Below, in pieces: positions 23,215 through 23,439 of a DNA stretch of 23,439 nucleotides. The notes below the pieces were generated by a model. The model searched no databases. It saw only the letters and a list, made by a program, of their open reading frames with translations, and had not been told where the DNA came from. Numbering within the stretch: position 1 is the first letter of the stretch; every line of letters starts with the position of its first letter. Source of the stretch: BOG-908 sp964247675 (lineage in GTDB: Bacteria; Pseudomonadota; Alphaproteobacteria; Acetobacterales; Acetobacteraceae); NCBI GenBank assembly GCA_964247675.1, contig CAXTVW010000043.1, forward strand, positions 1-23,439, written 5' to 3'. The position numbers and the translations under genes were made by a program.

Positions 23215-23302
23215 CATACTTTCCAACTAATGCGGCGCCTGTCTGCCAGCGATGCCGCTGCCTCACAATACCGGGGCTAGGCTGACGCTCGAAGAAGCAA
23301 GA

Positions 23303-23345
23303 AAGGCCTTCTTTTTTGAAAAAAAGAAGCAAAAAACTTTTGCTC
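23303..23345 (+). repeat. AT-rich repeat (copy 7)
   Basis: AAGGCCTTCTTTTTTGAAAA, then AAAGAAGCAAAAAACTTTTG and CTCC, is a full-length family member. It forms a near-perfect inverted pair with the copy ending the window, about 50 bp away. Confidence 0.92.
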
Positions 23346-23390
23346 CTGCCAGCCGCCCCTTCCGTACGAAATGCGCGCCGTTCATGCAGC

Positions 23391-23439
23391 CGTCAGGAGT
23401 AAAAGTTTTTTGCTTCTTTTTTTCAAAAAAGAAGGCCTT
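23391..23439 (-). repeat. AT-rich repeat (copy 8, inverted, reaches window end)
   Basis: CGTCAGGAGTAAAAGTTTTT, then TGCTTCTTTTTTTCAAAAAA and GAAGGCCTT, is the inverted partner of the copy at 23303-23345. It continues to the last base of the window and may extend beyond it. Confidence 0.92.

Noticed and set aside
1..23439. CRISPR arrays, tRNA or rRNA genes, riboswitches
   Set aside because: The only dispersed repeats are the AT-rich family, with no regular spacing; no tRNA-like or riboswitch-like conserved segments were recognised by eye.

Overview
The window looks like chromosomal DNA of a high-G+C alphaproteobacterium, most likely an Acetobacteraceae-type organism. This is inferred from gene content (polyamine catabolism genes, a DUF1800/DUF1501 pair, DUF6481, an entericidin, a possible aa3-oxidase subunit IV) and from AT-rich inverted repeats scattered in otherwise GC-rich DNA. 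No rRNA, tRNA, CRISPR array, transposase or integrase was found.

Layout. 1-1.7 kb: a GAF/histidine kinase, divergent from a single-domain response regulator. 1.8-5.6 kb: a polyamine catabolism block with a class III aminotransferase on the minus strand, then a PuuD-type amidohydrolase and a PuuA-type glutamylpolyamine synthetase on the plus strand. The matching PuuB-type FAD oxidase lies apart at 11.7-13.0 kb. 5.8-10.9 kb: an accessory-looking stretch. It has a small zinc-ribbon protein, then a pesticin-type muramidase overlapped by a secreted protein, a small membrane protein and a CPBP protease. On the opposite strand follows a LysM-GH19 hydrolase that is also overlapped by a secreted protein. 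11-14.9 kb: a hypothetical protein, the FAD oxidase, a TPR protein and a small hypothetical protein. 15-17.3 kb: an SDR oxidoreductase and a class I dihydroorotase (pyrC). 17.9-20.7 kb: a two-gene operon, DUF1800 then Tat-exported DUF1501. 20.9-23.2 kb: DUF6481, an OmpA-like lipoprotein, a DUF3667 membrane protein, an entericidin, and a convergent 52-residue membrane peptide resembling aa3 oxidase subunit IV.

The most interesting signal is 6.3-10.9 kb. Two unrelated peptidoglycan hydrolases, both without a signal peptide, are each followed through a 4-base ATGA overlap by a small protein with a signal peptide and several cysteines. The two cassettes converge on a CPBP protease gene. This is the organisation expected of periplasm-acting antibacterial effectors and their immunity proteins. 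That role is inferred, not shown.

The second theme is a family of AT-rich repeats of about 45 bp, mostly in head-to-head inverted pairs, present in at least nine full or degenerate copies. The third is a strong C-over-G excess on the plus strand through about 1.8-13 kb, regardless of which strand is coding.
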